From assembly GCF_900114325.1 (NCBI RefSeq), contig NZ_FOSR01000003.1, positions 248,001-312,000 of the forward strand: 64,000 nucleotides of DNA. The letters run 5' to 3'. The position numbers and the translations under genes were made by a program. This stretch comes from Rhodanobacter glycinis. Its GTDB lineage: Bacteria > Pseudomonadota > Gammaproteobacteria > Xanthomonadales > Rhodanobacteraceae. Shown here in pieces: positions 17,250 through 27,300 of the stretch. The first letter of the stretch is position 1; the number at the start of each line of letters is the position of its first letter. Under the pieces are notes generated by a model. The model was not told the DNA's origin, searched no databases, and saw nothing but the letters and a program-made list of their open reading frames with translations.

Positions 17250-18266
17250 GTGGAATGGGTGGATCTGCGCAGCGACACGGTGACCCGGCCCACGCCCACG
17301 ATGCGCGCGGTGATGGTCGAGGCCGAAGTGGGCGACGACGTCTACGGTGAAGACCCCACCGTCAACGCCTTGCAGCAGCGACTGGCCAGTGATCTCGGTT
17401 TCGAGGCGGGGTTGTTCGTGCCCAGCGGCACGCAATCCAACCTGTTGGCGCTGATGTCGCATTGCGAGCGCGGCGACGAGTACCTGGTCGGCGCCGACGC
17501 GCATACCTACAAGTTCGAAGGCGGCGGTGCGGCGGTGCTGGGTTCGATCCAGCCGCAGCCGATTCCGCATGACGTGGATGGCACGCTGCCGCTGGAGAAG
17601 ATCGCGGCGGCGATCAAGCCGGTCGATCCGCATTTTGCACGCACGAAATTGCTGGCGCTGGAAAACACCTGGCACGGTCGCGTGTTGTCGCGGGATTACC
17701 TGCGGGCCGCGCATGAGTTCGCCCGCGAGCGCGGCCTGGCCCTGCATCTGGATGGCGCGCGCCTGTTCAACGCGGCAGTGGCCGATGGCGTGCCGGCACG
17801 CGAGATCGCGCAGCTTTTCGACAGCGTATCGATCTGCCTGTCCAAGGGGCTGGGCGCACCGGTGGGTTCGGTGCTGGTGGGTTCCGCGGCGCTGATCGAC
17901 AAGGCCCGGCGCTGGCGCAAGGTGACCGGTGGCGGTTGGCGCCAGGCGGGTATTCTCGCGGCGGCGGGTTTGCATGCGCTGGATCATCACGTCGAACGTC
18001 TGGCCGAGGACCATGCGCGCGCCGCACGACTGGCTGATGGCTTGCGGGAGATCCCGGGCGTGCACCTGCTGGGTCATCACACCAACATGGCTTTCGTCGA
18101 TGTGCCGGCAGATCGCCTGCGTGATCTGGACGTCCATTTGCAGGCGGCGCGCATCCGCATCAGCATCGGTTACCTTCCGACCTTGCGCCTGGTGACGCAC
18201 CTGGATATCGACGACGACGGCGTGCAACGCACGCTCGAGGCGTTCGCACGGTTTTTCGCACGTTGA
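17250..18266 (+). CDS. ltaE: Low-specificity L-threonine aldolase
   Basis: This 338-residue fold-type I PLP enzyme opens with VDLRSDTVTRPT, the family hallmark. The likely PLP lysine is K199 in LSKGLGAPVGS, and GD-DVYGEDPT is also typical. It cleaves L-threonine and L-allo-threonine to glycine and acetaldehyde in the cytosol. It starts with GTG at 17250, about 100 bp after the PIN gene and 11 bp before the GH43 gene. Glycine made here would feed the same one-carbon network as glyA at 48313, but the two are not linked. Confidence 0.93.
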   Translation: MEWVDLRSDTVTRPTPTMRAVMVEAEVGDDVYGEDPTVNALQQRLASDLGFEAGLFVPSGTQSNLLALMSHCERGDEYLVGADAHTYKFEGGGAAVLGSIQPQPIPHDVDGTLPLEKIAAAIKPVDPHFARTKLLALENTWHGRVLSRDYLRAAHEFARERGLALHLDGARLFNAAVADGVPAREIAQLFDSVSICLSKGLGAPVGSVLVGSAALIDKARRWRKVTGGGWRQAGILAAAGLHALDHHVERLAEDHARAARLADGLREIPGVHLLGHHTNMAFVDVPADRLRDLDVHLQAARIRISIGYLPTLRLVTHLDIDDDGVQRTLEAFARFFAR

Positions 18267-18277
18267 GAGAGGTGGTG

Positions 18278-19318
18278 ATGATTCGATTGCAGCAGCGCGC
18301 GCAGCGCCCACGCCTGGCGGCAGGCCGACGGCTTTCCGTGATCCTGGCCTGGGGCCTGTGGATCGTCGCGACCGCGGCGTGGAGTGGTACGCCCGTCGCC
18401 ACCGGAACGAAACAGTTCTCCGGCAACCCGATCCTGCACGGCTGGTACGCGGACCCCGAGTCGGCGATCTTCGGCAAGCAGTACTGGATCTATCCCACCT
18501 ACTCGGCGGACTACGGCAAGCAATTGTTCTTCAATGCGTTCTCCTCGCCCGACCTGGTGCACTGGACCAAGCATCCGCACGTGCTGGACGCGCGCTCGGT
18601 GCCGTGGGTGAAGAAGGCGCTGTGGGCGCCGGCGATCGTGCACAAGGACGGCAAGTACTACCTGTTTTTCGCCGCCAACGACATCCACAGTGACAGCGAA
18701 GTGGGCGGCATCGGCGTGGCGGTGGCCGACCGGCCGCAGGGGCCGTTCCGCGACCTGCTGGGCAAGCCGCTGGTCGGCGCCTTCCACCACGGCGCGCAGC
18801 CGATCGACCCGGGCGTGTTCCGCGACGACGATGGCAGCTATTACCTGCTCTACGGCGGCTGGGGCCATCTCGTCATCGCGCACCTGAAACCGGACTTCAC
18901 CGGCTTCGAGCCGCTGCCCGACGGCCAGACGTTCAAGGAGATCACGCCCGAACACTACGTGGAAGGGCCGCTGATGTTCCGCCGCGACGGCAAGTATTAC
19001 CTGATGTGGTCGGAAGGCGGCTGGACCGGGCCGGACTACTCGGTGGCGTACGCCATCGGCGACTCGCCGCTGGGGCCGTTCAAGCGCATCGGCAAGATCC
19101 TGCAGCAGGATCCGGCGATCGCCACCGGCGCCGGCCACAACTCGCTGCTGAACACCCCGGACGGCAACTGGTACATCGTCTACCACCGACGGACGAAGGG
19201 CGAGACGGCGGCCAACCATCGGGTGGTCTGCATCGACCGGCTGTACTTCGACGCCAAGGGTTTCATCCGGCCGGTGAAGATCACCCGGCGCGGAGTGGAG
19301 CGGCATCCGCTGCGTTGA
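18278..19318 (+). CDS. Glycoside hydrolase family 43 protein, secreted
   Basis: This protein of about 346 residues has a basic N-terminus and a signal-like hydrophobic segment (about 20-36). A five-bladed GH43 propeller follows. The three expected acids are visible: D59 in GWYADPE (general base), D177 in QPIDPGVF (pKa modulator) and E229 in YVEGPLMF (general acid). Such enzymes remove arabinose, xylose or galactose side units; the substrate cannot be told from sequence. ATG 18278 is chosen because GAGAGG precedes it and the signal segment starts there. It is 11 bp after ltaE, probably cotranscribed by position rather than function. Confidence 0.88.
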   Translation: MIRLQQRAQRPRLAAGRRLSVILAWGLWIVATAAWSGTPVATGTKQFSGNPILHGWYADPESAIFGKQYWIYPTYSADYGKQLFFNAFSSPDLVHWTKHPHVLDARSVPWVKKALWAPAIVHKDGKYYLFFAANDIHSDSEVGGIGVAVADRPQGPFRDLLGKPLVGAFHHGAQPIDPGVFRDDDGSYYLLYGGWGHLVIAHLKPDFTGFEPLPDGQTFKEITPEHYVEGPLMFRRDGKYYLMWSEGGWTGPDYSVAYAIGDSPLGPFKRIGKILQQDPAIATGAGHNSLLNTPDGNWYIVYHRRTKGETAANHRVVCIDRLYFDAKGFIRPVKITRRGVERHPLR

Positions 19319-19340
19319 GCGCAGATTCACCCGAAACCTT

Positions 19341-19418
19341 TGTGGAGCGCACCCTGTGCGCGAAGGCTCTGGCGCTCCATCCGAGCCAAAAGCCATCGCG
19401 CACAGGGTGCGCTCCTAC
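19341..19418. repeat. Palindromic repeat family A, copy A2
   Basis: GGAGCGCACCCTGTGCGCGAA pairs with the complementary arm at 19397-19418. It lies in the convergent gap between the GH43 gene and phaZ. Its loop (GAGCCAAAAGCC end) matches copy A4 and is the reverse complement of the A3-type loop, so it is inserted in the opposite orientation. Confidence 0.9.
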
Positions 19419-19434
19419 CGAAAGCCGGCGAGGG

Positions 19435-20688
19435 TCAGCCGGTCGCCTGATCGAACTTGCGGATGAAATCCCGCACTTGCGGGTACACCACTTCGCGCCA
19501 GCGTCGCCCACTGAAAATGCCGTAATGACCGGCACCCTCGATCACCTTGTGCGCGCGCCGCTTCGCCGGGATGCCGCTGCACAGGTCGTGCGCGGCCTGG
19601 GTCTGGCCGAGGCCGGCGATGTCGTCCAGTTCACCTTCCACGGTGAGCAGGGCGCTGTGCTTGATCGCGGCGGGGTTCACGCGTTCACCGGCCACGTCCC
19701 ACAGGCCGCGGGGCAGCAGGAATTGCTGGAACACGGTGGCGATGGTGTCGAGGTAGAACTCCGCCGGCATGTCCAGCACGGCGTTGTATTCGTCGTAGAA
19801 CTTGCGGTGCGACTGGGCGTCTTCCAGGTCGCCGCGCAGCAGGTTCTGGTAGAAGTCCCAGTGCGATTGCAGGTGGCGGCTGGGGTTCATCGCGATGAAG
19901 CCGGCGTGTTGCAGGAAGCCCGGATACACCTCGCGGCCATGGCCCGGATAGTTGGCCGGCACGGTGTGGATCACGTTGCCCTTGAACCACGACAACGGCT
20001 GCGTGGTGGCCAGGTTGTTGACGCTGGTGGGGCTGCGTCGCGGATCGATCGGGCCGCCCATCATGGTCAGGCTGCGCGGGGTGGCTTCGCCGCGCGCGGC
20101 CATCAGCGACACCGCCGCAAGCACCGGCACGGTGGGCTGGCAGACCGAGATCACGTGCAAATGGTCGGCGCCGATGTGGCGGATGCATTGCTCGATCAGC
20201 GCCACGTAGTCATCCAGCCCGAACGGGCCGGCGTCGGTGGGCACCATGCGTGCGTCGACCCAGTCGGTGACGTAGACCTTGTGTTCGCGCAGCAGCGTGC
20301 GCACGGTGTCGCGCAACAGCGTGGCGTGATGGCCGGACAACGGCGCCACCACCAGTACCACCGGCTCGTTCTTCATCGCTTCGATGGTGGCCGGATCGTC
20401 GCTGAAGCGCTTGAAGCGCTTCAACTGGCAGAACGGCGTATCCAGCGCCACGCGTTCGATCACCGCGATCTCGTGGCCGTGGGCTTCGACGCTGTGGATG
20501 TCGAAGGCGGGCTTTTCGTAATCCTTGCCGAGGCGGTGGATCAACTCGTAGCCGGCCGCCATGCGCTGCGTGCCGGGCCATTGCGACATCGGATTGCCCG
20601 GTTCGTTGAGCATGCGTGCGCTGGCTTCGGCGAAATGGCTGAGCGGGCCAAGGAAGGCGCGCTGCCATTCATGGATCTGATAGAGCAT
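19435..20688 (-). CDS. phaZ: Intracellular poly(3-hydroxybutyrate) depolymerase
   Basis: This 417-residue alpha/beta hydrolase mobilises stored polyhydroxybutyrate granules in the cytosol. The nucleophile is cysteine C183 in VISVCQPTVP, with D355 and H388 (EGAGHYG). These numbers are the same as I recall for the Ralstonia eutropha PhaZ1 triad. No signal peptide is present, as expected for an intracellular enzyme. ATG 20688 (MLYQIHEWQ) is the family start; the longer frame upstream lacks homology. No PHB synthase is in the window. It is convergent with the GH43 gene, with repeat A2 between. Confidence 0.95.
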   Translation of the reverse strand: MLYQIHEWQRAFLGPLSHFAEASARMLNEPGNPMSQWPGTQRMAAGYELIHRLGKDYEKPAFDIHSVEAHGHEIAVIERVALDTPFCQLKRFKRFSDDPATIEAMKNEPVVLVVAPLSGHHATLLRDTVRTLLREHKVYVTDWVDARMVPTDAGPFGLDDYVALIEQCIRHIGADHLHVISVCQPTVPVLAAVSLMAARGEATPRSLTMMGGPIDPRRSPTSVNNLATTQPLSWFKGNVIHTVPANYPGHGREVYPGFLQHAGFIAMNPSRHLQSHWDFYQNLLRGDLEDAQSHRKFYDEYNAVLDMPAEFYLDTIATVFQQFLLPRGLWDVAGERVNPAAIKHSALLTVEGELDDIAGLGQTQAAHDLCSGIPAKRRAHKVIEGAGHYGIFSGRRWREVVYPQVRDFIRKFDQATG

Positions 20689-20773
20689 GGGGATGCCCCC
20701 GGAAGACCAAAACGCGGATTCTAGCGCGTGGCGGGTGAATTTGTTGCACCGCCACATCTTCGCGGGCGTCGGG

Positions 20774-21262
20774 CTACCGGGCGACGAAGGTACCGGCGGC
20801 GATGTCATGCAACGCACGCCGCTGCGGATCGAACAGGCCGATGCCGAACCACGCGGCCCACGCGATGCCGATCACCCACAATGCGCTCGCTTGTCCCAGC
20901 CACGGCGCCAGCCCCAGTCCCAGCAGCGGCAATGCGGCAATGATCAGGCGCAGCACCGCCTGTCGCCATGTCACCCTCGAGCCATCGGCGGCCAGCACGC
21001 GAATGCGCCATGGGCGCATGCCCACCGTTTGGCCGCCGCGTCGCCATGACGCGAGAAAATAGGCGGCGACCACCAGTCCCTGCAACGGCTGGTACCACCA
21101 GGCGATGTGCGTCTGCGTGTCGGTGGTGATCAGTTGTCCGTGCGTGGCCAACTGGCTGAGCAGGCCCACCACCATCACCAGCGCCACCACGATCAGCAGG
21201 TCGTAGACCAGCGCGATCAGTCGACGCCACAGCGGGCAGGGCGTTGCGGCGTGAATGGTCAT
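20774..21262 (-). CDS. RDD family integral membrane protein
   Basis: This 162-residue protein has the RDD pattern: RRLIALVYDLLIV near the N-terminus (the R and D of RDD), then two or three further helices and GMRPWRIRVLAADG, GQTVGM and the closing DIAAGT. The function of the family is mostly unknown; some members relate to ion or pH homeostasis. Its ATG overlaps the stop of the regulator gene upstream by ATGA, so the two are translationally coupled. phaZ follows in the same direction after about 85 bp. Confidence 0.88.
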   Translation of the reverse strand: MTIHAATPCPLWRRLIALVYDLLIVVALVMVVGLLSQLATHGQLITTDTQTHIAWWYQPLQGLVVAAYFLASWRRGGQTVGMRPWRIRVLAADGSRVTWRQAVLRLIIAALPLLGLGLAPWLGQASALWVIGIAWAAWFGIGLFDPQRRALHDIAAGTFVAR

Positions 21263-22164
21263 CGGGCGGATGGCGTTCCTGTTGGCGTGTCGATGCCGGG
21301 CGGCGCGTGGCCGGACAAGGTCCGACCAGTGGACGTGTCGGACGGTGCATCGAGTATCGAGCGTATCCGCTGCGCGTCGGCCGCGGTCGCCGGATTGTAG
21401 ATCACCAGGCCGAGGTCGGGCCGCCCGTCGACGGCAAAGGACGAATACTCGTATGCGATCGCGCCGACGACCGGATGATGCAGGCGCTTGATGCCATTGC
21501 CATGGGCACTCACGTCGTGAGCGCGCCACAGGGCTTCGAATTCGGGGCTCGACCGGCACAGTTCGTCCACCAGCGCACCCACTTCCCCGGTGGCGCCGGC
21601 GCGAGCCGTGTCCGCGCGGAAGGTGGCCACCACGAAGCGGGCGACGCTGTCCCAGTCGAACTGGGCGGCGCGGACGCGGGGATCGCAGAAGATCATGCGC
21701 AGGACGTTGCGCTGTTTCGGCGCCAGTGCGCTGTAGTCGGTCAGCAAGAGGGTTGCGGCGCGGTTCCAGGCGACCACGTCCCAGGTGGTCGTTTTCACCA
21801 GCGCCGGGCTGTAGGGCAGCGCGTCGAGGACGTGCTGCAGTCGTGGCGTCACGCCCTCGCCGGCCCGGTAACGGACCTCGGGTGGCCGGCCCAGGCCGAG
21901 CAGGAACAGGTGTTCGCGTTCGATATCCGTCAGCATCAATGCGCTCGCGATGCGCTCGAGCACCTCGGCCGAAGGCGCGCCGCCACGGCCCTGTTCCAGC
22001 CACGTGTACCAGGTGGCGCTGATATGCGCGCGCTGGGCCACCTCCTCGCGCCGCAGTCCCGGCGTGCGCCGACGCTCCGACGGGTAGCCGAGGGCCGCCG
22101 CATCGAGCTTGCTGCGGCGGTCCTTCAGGTAGGTGCCGAGCGGGTTGTCGTTCGCGGTGGGCAT
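21259..22164 (-). CDS. XRE-family regulator with MmyB-like ligand-binding domain
   Basis: This protein of about 301 residues starts with a helix-turn-helix (about 15-75, RTPGLRREEVAQRAHISATWYTWLEQGR is split across it). It continues with the MmyB-type sensor domain (VAWNRAA, NVLRMIFCDPR, GNGIKRLHHPVVG, LVIYNPA). Such domains are PAS-like and are thought to bind a lipid or metabolite. ATG 22164 has AGGA 5 nt upstream and is preferred over ATG 22170. It overlaps the RDD gene, suggesting the two share a control circuit. It is divergent from xerD. Confidence 0.9.
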   Translation of the reverse strand: MPTANDNPLGTYLKDRRSKLDAAALGYPSERRRTPGLRREEVAQRAHISATWYTWLEQGRGGAPSAEVLERIASALMLTDIEREHLFLLGLGRPPEVRYRAGEGVTPRLQHVLDALPYSPALVKTTTWDVVAWNRAATLLLTDYSALAPKQRNVLRMIFCDPRVRAAQFDWDSVARFVVATFRADTARAGATGEVGALVDELCRSSPEFEALWRAHDVSAHGNGIKRLHHPVVGAIAYEYSSFAVDGRPDLGLVIYNPATAADAQRIRSILDAPSDTSTGRTLSGHAPPGIDTPTGTPSAR

Positions 22165-22346
22165 GGTCATCCTGTTGATGGATATACCTGTATGAGTGGC
22201 TCATTTTACCGCGATAAAGAGCGCATCCAGCGCATGGGTTTCGGGTGGCTCGCCAGCGCCGGTTCGGACCGGGTGGTTCGGAGCGGGGGCTCTGCATTGC
22301 GTGATTTTGCTTGCGTCGGGCGCACGCCGCGGTAAGCATCGTGCAG

Positions 22347-23261
22347 ATGCAGGACACGAATGCCGCTACCCCCTCCGCCGCGGATGCCGCCAGCATCGCC
22401 GCCTTCCTCGAACGCATCTGGTCGGAAGACGGACTGGCCGACCGCACGCTGGATGCCTATCGCCGTGACCTGGAGGCGCTGGCCGGTTGGCTGGCGGCGC
22501 GCGGGCGCAATCTGGGCACGGCGCGCCGCGAGGATCTTTCGGCGTTCCAGGGGCATCGTCCTGTGGCAGTGCGCACGATGGCGCGGCGACAATCGGCGTT
22601 CCGGCGTTATTACGCGTTCCGCGTGCGCGACGAACCGGGTTTCGACGATCCCACGTTGCTGATCGAGCGCCCGAGAATGCCGCGCAGCCTGCCCAAGGCG
22701 CTGGCCGAGCGCGAGATCGAAAGCCTGCTCGATGCGCCCGATATCAGCAGCACGCTCGGCTTGCGTGATCGCGCGATGCTGGAGCTGATGTACGCCTCGG
22801 GTCTGCGGGTATCCGAATTGGTGGAATTGCCGCTGGCGGCGCTCAACCCGCGCCAGGGCGTGCTGCGCATCACCGGCAAGGGCGGCAAGGACCGACTGGT
22901 GCCGGTGGGCGAGATGGCGCTGGAACGCATCGAAGCCTATCTCGCCGACGCCCGCCCCGCGCTGGCGAAGGGGCGCCAGCCGGTGGCGCTGTTCCTCAGC
23001 AATCGCGGCGCCGGCATGACGAGGCAGATGTTCTGGACGCTGGTGAAGCGCCATGCGCTCAAGGTCGGCATCCAGCCCAAACGCATCTCGCCGCACGTGC
23101 TCAGGCATTCCTTCGCCACCCATCTGCTCAACCACGGCGCCGACCTGCGCGCCTTGCAGATGCTGCTGGGCCACAGTTCACTCAGCACCACGCAGATCTA
23201 TACGCTGGTGGCGCGGGAGGGACTCAAGCGCCTGCATGCCCAACATCATCCACGCGGTTGA
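22347..23261 (+). CDS. xerD: Site-specific tyrosine recombinase XerD
   Basis: This protein of about 304 residues has an N-terminal SAM-like DNA-binding domain and a C-terminal catalytic domain. Catalytic residues seen: R154 (ASGLRVSE), K178 (ITGKGGK), H250 and R253 (HVLRHSF), H276 (LLGHSS) and Y285 (TTQIYT). With XerC it resolves chromosome dimers at dif. It is followed by dsbC, as in E. coli (xerD-dsbC-recJ), which supports XerD rather than XerC. No neighbouring attachment site or cargo was seen, so it is not a mobile-element integrase. ATG 22347 is chosen; GTG 22341 is possible. Confidence 0.94.
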   Translation: MQDTNAATPSAADAASIAAFLERIWSEDGLADRTLDAYRRDLEALAGWLAARGRNLGTARREDLSAFQGHRPVAVRTMARRQSAFRRYYAFRVRDEPGFDDPTLLIERPRMPRSLPKALAEREIESLLDAPDISSTLGLRDRAMLELMYASGLRVSELVELPLAALNPRQGVLRITGKGGKDRLVPVGEMALERIEAYLADARPALAKGRQPVALFLSNRGAGMTRQMFWTLVKRHALKVGIQPKRISPHVLRHSFATHLLNHGADLRALQMLLGHSSLSTTQIYTLVAREGLKRLHAQHHPRG

Positions 23262-23376
23262 CGGCGTCGTGCCGGGATGTGATGTCGCAATGACGAGCAC
23301 GTCCGCGCCCCGCACCCGCTGCTGTGCGAGAATCGGCCGGCATGCCGGCATCCCCGACGGCCTTCGAGGTGTAACG

Positions 23377-24174
23377 ATGTTGAAGAAATGCTTGCTGGCG
23401 ATTTGCGTCGGCGGATTCGCGCTCAGCGCCTGTGCGGCGGGTAACTCCGACGCGGCCTCCACCGCGGCAAGCACCGCCGCGCTCCCCGCGAATGCCGCGA
23501 ACGCGCCGGCCGAGGTGCGCCAGGCACTCGAGAAATTCGCGCCCGGGCTGAAGGTGGATGTGGTCGAGCCGGCGCCGATGCCCGGCTTCTACCAGGTGAT
23601 CGCCGCCGGCCAGCTGGTCTACGTCAGCGCCGATGGCAAATACATGCTGCATGGCGACCTGGTCGATCTGGCCAAGCACAAGAGCCTGGGCGATGTTGCC
23701 TGGGCGCAGTTCCGCAAGTCGGAACTGGCCAAGGTGCCGGCCGCCCAGCGCATCGTGTTCGCGCCGCCGCATCCGAAATACACCGTCACCGTGTTCACCG
23801 ACGTCAACTGCGGTTTCTGCCGGGCGCTGCACAAGCACATCGCCGAGTTCAACAAGGAAGGCATCGCGGTGGACTACCTGGCATGGCCGCGCGAAGGCGT
23901 GACCAGCACCAGCGGCCGACCCACGCCGACCTATACCGAAATGGTCTCGGTGTGGTGCCCGAGCGACCGCAAGGATGCGCTGTCGGCGGCGATGGAAGGG
24001 CATGCGCCCAAGCCGGCCACCTGCGACAACCCGGTGAAATCGCAATTCGACCTGGGCGTGAAGCTGGGCGTCACCGGCACCCCGACCATCGTGGCCGAAG
24101 ACGGCACCATGATCGGCGGCTATCTCACCCCGGAACAGATGCTGCAAGCCGTGCGCAAGCACAGCGAAGGCTGA
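23377..24174 (+). CDS. dsbC: Thiol:disulfide interchange protein DsbC, possible lipoprotein
   Basis: This 265-residue periplasmic disulfide isomerase has an N-terminal DsbC dimerisation region (about 45-105) and a thioredoxin-fold domain with CGFC at 145-148 and the cis-proline loop TGTPT. It corrects wrongly paired disulfides, with DsbD as reductant. GAGGT lies 6 nt before ATG 23377. The leader ends LSAC at residues 16-19, a good lipobox, followed by an Ala/Ser/Asn-rich linker. So this protein may be lipid-anchored rather than soluble. It is downstream of xerD as in E. coli. Confidence 0.93.
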   Translation: MLKKCLLAICVGGFALSACAAGNSDAASTAASTAALPANAANAPAEVRQALEKFAPGLKVDVVEPAPMPGFYQVIAAGQLVYVSADGKYMLHGDLVDLAKHKSLGDVAWAQFRKSELAKVPAAQRIVFAPPHPKYTVTVFTDVNCGFCRALHKHIAEFNKEGIAVDYLAWPREGVTSTSGRPTPTYTEMVSVWCPSDRKDALSAAMEGHAPKPATCDNPVKSQFDLGVKLGVTGTPTIVAEDGTMIGGYLTPEQMLQAVRKHSEG

Positions 24175-24186
24175 CGCTTCTGCCGT

Positions 24187-24301
24187 TGTCCCTCTCCCGT
24201 CGAGAGAGGGGCCGCAGGCGGGAGAGGGTACGGGCGGAGTGTGGCGTTACAGCGTTGCCGAACCCTTACCCCAACCCCTCTCCCGATGGGCGAGGGGCTC
24301 A
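24187..24301. repeat. Palindromic repeat family D, copy D1
   Basis: CCCTCTCCCGTCGAGAGAGGG starts the left arm and CCCCTCTCCCGATGGGCGAGG the right arm, with TACGGGCGG / CCCTTACCCCAACC segments between. It lies between dsbC and purL. A close relative is at 29020, and a short core occurs inside ribD at 50991. Confidence 0.8.
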
Positions 24302-24386
24302 ACCGCGCGGTCTGGGGCGGCAGGTTATGCCGTATTGCAGCATCAGGTAGAATGGCGGTTTCCACTTGCATAGCGCCGTTCCCCGC

Positions 24387-27300
24387 ATGATCGCACTCGA
24401 CGGGCAGAACGCCCTCTCGCCGTTCCGTCTCGATCGCCTGAATGCACGTCTCGATGCCTTGCATCGTGGCGCCTGCGTGCAGGCCTCGTGGTTTGTCTAT
24501 TTCATCGATGCTGACGCCGCACCGGCAGGCGAGGCGCGCCAGCGCCTGCTGGCCGTGCTGGAGGCGAAGGATGCGGCGCCCGCGCCGGCCACGCTGTGGG
24601 TAGGGCCGCGACTGGGCACGATCTCGCCGTGGTCGAGCAAGGCCACCGACATCCTGCATGGCGCCGGCTTCGACGTGCGCCGGGTGGAACGCGGCATTGC
24701 CTGGCAGGTGGTCGGCCTGCCGGAAGCCGAGGACCCCGCGCATGCGGCGGTGCTGGCGGTGCTGCACGATGCGATGACGCAATCGGTGCTCACCTCGCTG
24801 GAGCAGGCGCAGGGCCTGTTCCTGGCCGGTACGCCGGGTGACCTGGTGCACGTGACGCTGGGCAGCGATGCCCGCGCCGCACTGGCCAAGGCCAATGCCG
24901 AGCTGGGCCTGGCGCTGGCCGAGGACGAGATCGACTACCTCGCCAAGTGCTATGCCGAGCTGGGCCGCGATCCCACCGACGCCGAACTGTTCATGTTCGC
25001 GCAGGCCAACTCCGAGCATTGCCGCCACAAGGTGTTCAACGCCAGTTGGACGCTGGATGGTGAGGAACAGGACAAGAGCCTGTTCGCGATGATCAAGAAC
25101 ACCCACCAGCACGCGCCTGCGCACACGCTGTCCGCCTACCACGACAACGCGGCGGTGATCGCCGGCAGCGAGGGCCAGCGCTTCTTCGCCGACGCCGATG
25201 GCGTGTGGCGTGCGCACCAGGAGCCGATCGATTTCGCGATCAAGGTGGAAACGCATAACCATCCCACCGCCATCGCGCCGTGGCCCGGCGCGGCCACCGG
25301 TGCCGGCGGTGAGATCCGCGACGAGGGCGCCACCGGCTGCGGCGCCAAGCCGAAGGCGGGGCTTACCGGTTTCTCGGTGTCGGACCTGCGCATTCCCGGC
25401 CATCCGCAGCCGTGGGAAGTGGAGCGCCCGCTGCCGCCGCGCATGGCCAGCGCGTTCGAGATCATGCGCGATGGCCCGCTGGGCGCCGCCGCGTTCAACA
25501 ACGAGTTCGGCCGCCCGTGCCTGGGCGGCTACTTCCGCAGCTTCGAGATGGAAACCGGCGAGACCGGCGTGCGTCGCGGCTACGACAAGCCGATCATGCT
25601 GGCCGGCGGCATCGCCAACATCCGCCACGACCACGTGCAAAAGCGCATGCTGGAACCGGGCCACGCGGTGATCGTGCTGGGCGGCCCGGCCATGCTGATC
25701 GGCCTGGGCGGCGGCGCGGCTTCGTCGGTGGCGGGTGGCGCGTCCAGCGCCGAGCTGGATTTCGCCTCGGTGCAGCGTGACAACGCCGAGATGGAGCGTC
25801 GCTGCCAGCAGGTGATCGACGCCTGCTGGGCGCGCGGCGAGCACAACCCCATCGTCAGCATCCACGACGTGGGTGCGGGCGGTTTGTCCAACGCGATTCC
25901 CGAGCTGCTCAACGATGCCGGCGTGGGCGGTGACATCGACCTGTCGAAAGTGCCGTGCGACGACCCCTCGCTGTCGCCGATGCAGGTGTGGAGCAACGAG
26001 TCGCAGGAGCGCTACGTATTGGGCATCGCACAGCCCGACCTGGCCGAGTTCGAGGCGTATTGCCAACGCGAACGCTGCCCGTATGCCGTGGTCGGCACGG
26101 CCACCGCCGAGCGCGTGCTGAAGCTGACCGATCCGCGCCGCGGGCTGACGGTGATCGATCTGCCGATGGACGTGCTGTTCGGCAAGCCACCGCGCATGCA
26201 CCGCGACGCCACGCACATCAAGCCGCGCGTGGACCTGATTCCCGACTTGTCCGGCATCGGCATGGACGAGGCGTTGCTGCGCGTGTTGCGCCTGCCCACC
26301 GTGGGCAGCAAGAACTTCCTCATCACCATCGGTGATCGCACCGTGGGCGGCCTCAATCACCGCGATCCGATGGTCGGACCGTGGCAGGTGCCGGTGGCTG
26401 ATTGCGCGGTGACCATGACCGATTTCGACGGCTATGCCGGCGAGGCGATGGCGATGGCCGAGCGCGCGCCGGTGGCCCTGCTCAGCAGCGCCGACGCGGC
26501 GCGACTGGCCGTGGGCGAGGCGATCACCAACCTGGCCGCCGCTTCGATTGCCGACCTGAGCGAGGTCCGCCTGTCCGCCAACTGGATGGCCGCGGTGAAC
26601 CACCCGGGCGAGGATGCCGCGTTGTTCGACGCGGTCAAGGCGGTGGGCATGGAACTGTGCCCGGCGCTGGATATCTCGATTCCGGTGGGCAAGGATTCGC
26701 TGTCGATGCAGACGGTGTGGACCGACGGCGAGACGCCGCAGCGCACCGTGTCGCCGGTGTCGCTGGCAATCACCGGTTTCGTCCGCGTCGACGACGTGCG
26801 TCGCACGCTGACCCCGCAATTGCAGCTGGATCGCGGCGATTCCGACCTGTGGCTGGTCGACCTGGGCGCCGGGCGTGATCGCCTGGGTGGCTCGGCGCTG
26901 GCGCAGGTGTTCAATCGCAAGGGCGGCGTGCCGCCGGATCTCGATGACGCCAAGCGCCTGAAGGCCTTGTTCGATCTGGTGCAGGAAGCCAACCGCGCCG
27001 GCCTGTTGCTGGCCTATCACGATCGCTCCGACGGCGGCGCCATCGTCACCTTGCTGGAGATGGCCTTTGCCGGGCATTGCGGCCTGGAAATCCATCTGGA
27101 CGGCTGGGCCGAGGCGACCTTGCGCGCGCTGTTCAACGAGGAACTGGGCTCGGTGCTGCAGGTGGCCACGGCCAATCGCGAGACGTTCGAGGCCTTGCTG
27201 GTCAAGTACAGCCTGGCCGGCATGAGCCATCGCATCGGACGGCCGAAGGAAAAGCTCGGCATCAAGCTCTTCCTGGGCAGCGAAGCGGTATTCAAGTGGC

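Noticed and set aside
22347-23261. XerD as integrase of a mobile element
   Set aside because: It is followed by dsbC as in E. coli, and there is no cargo, direct repeats or tRNA target.
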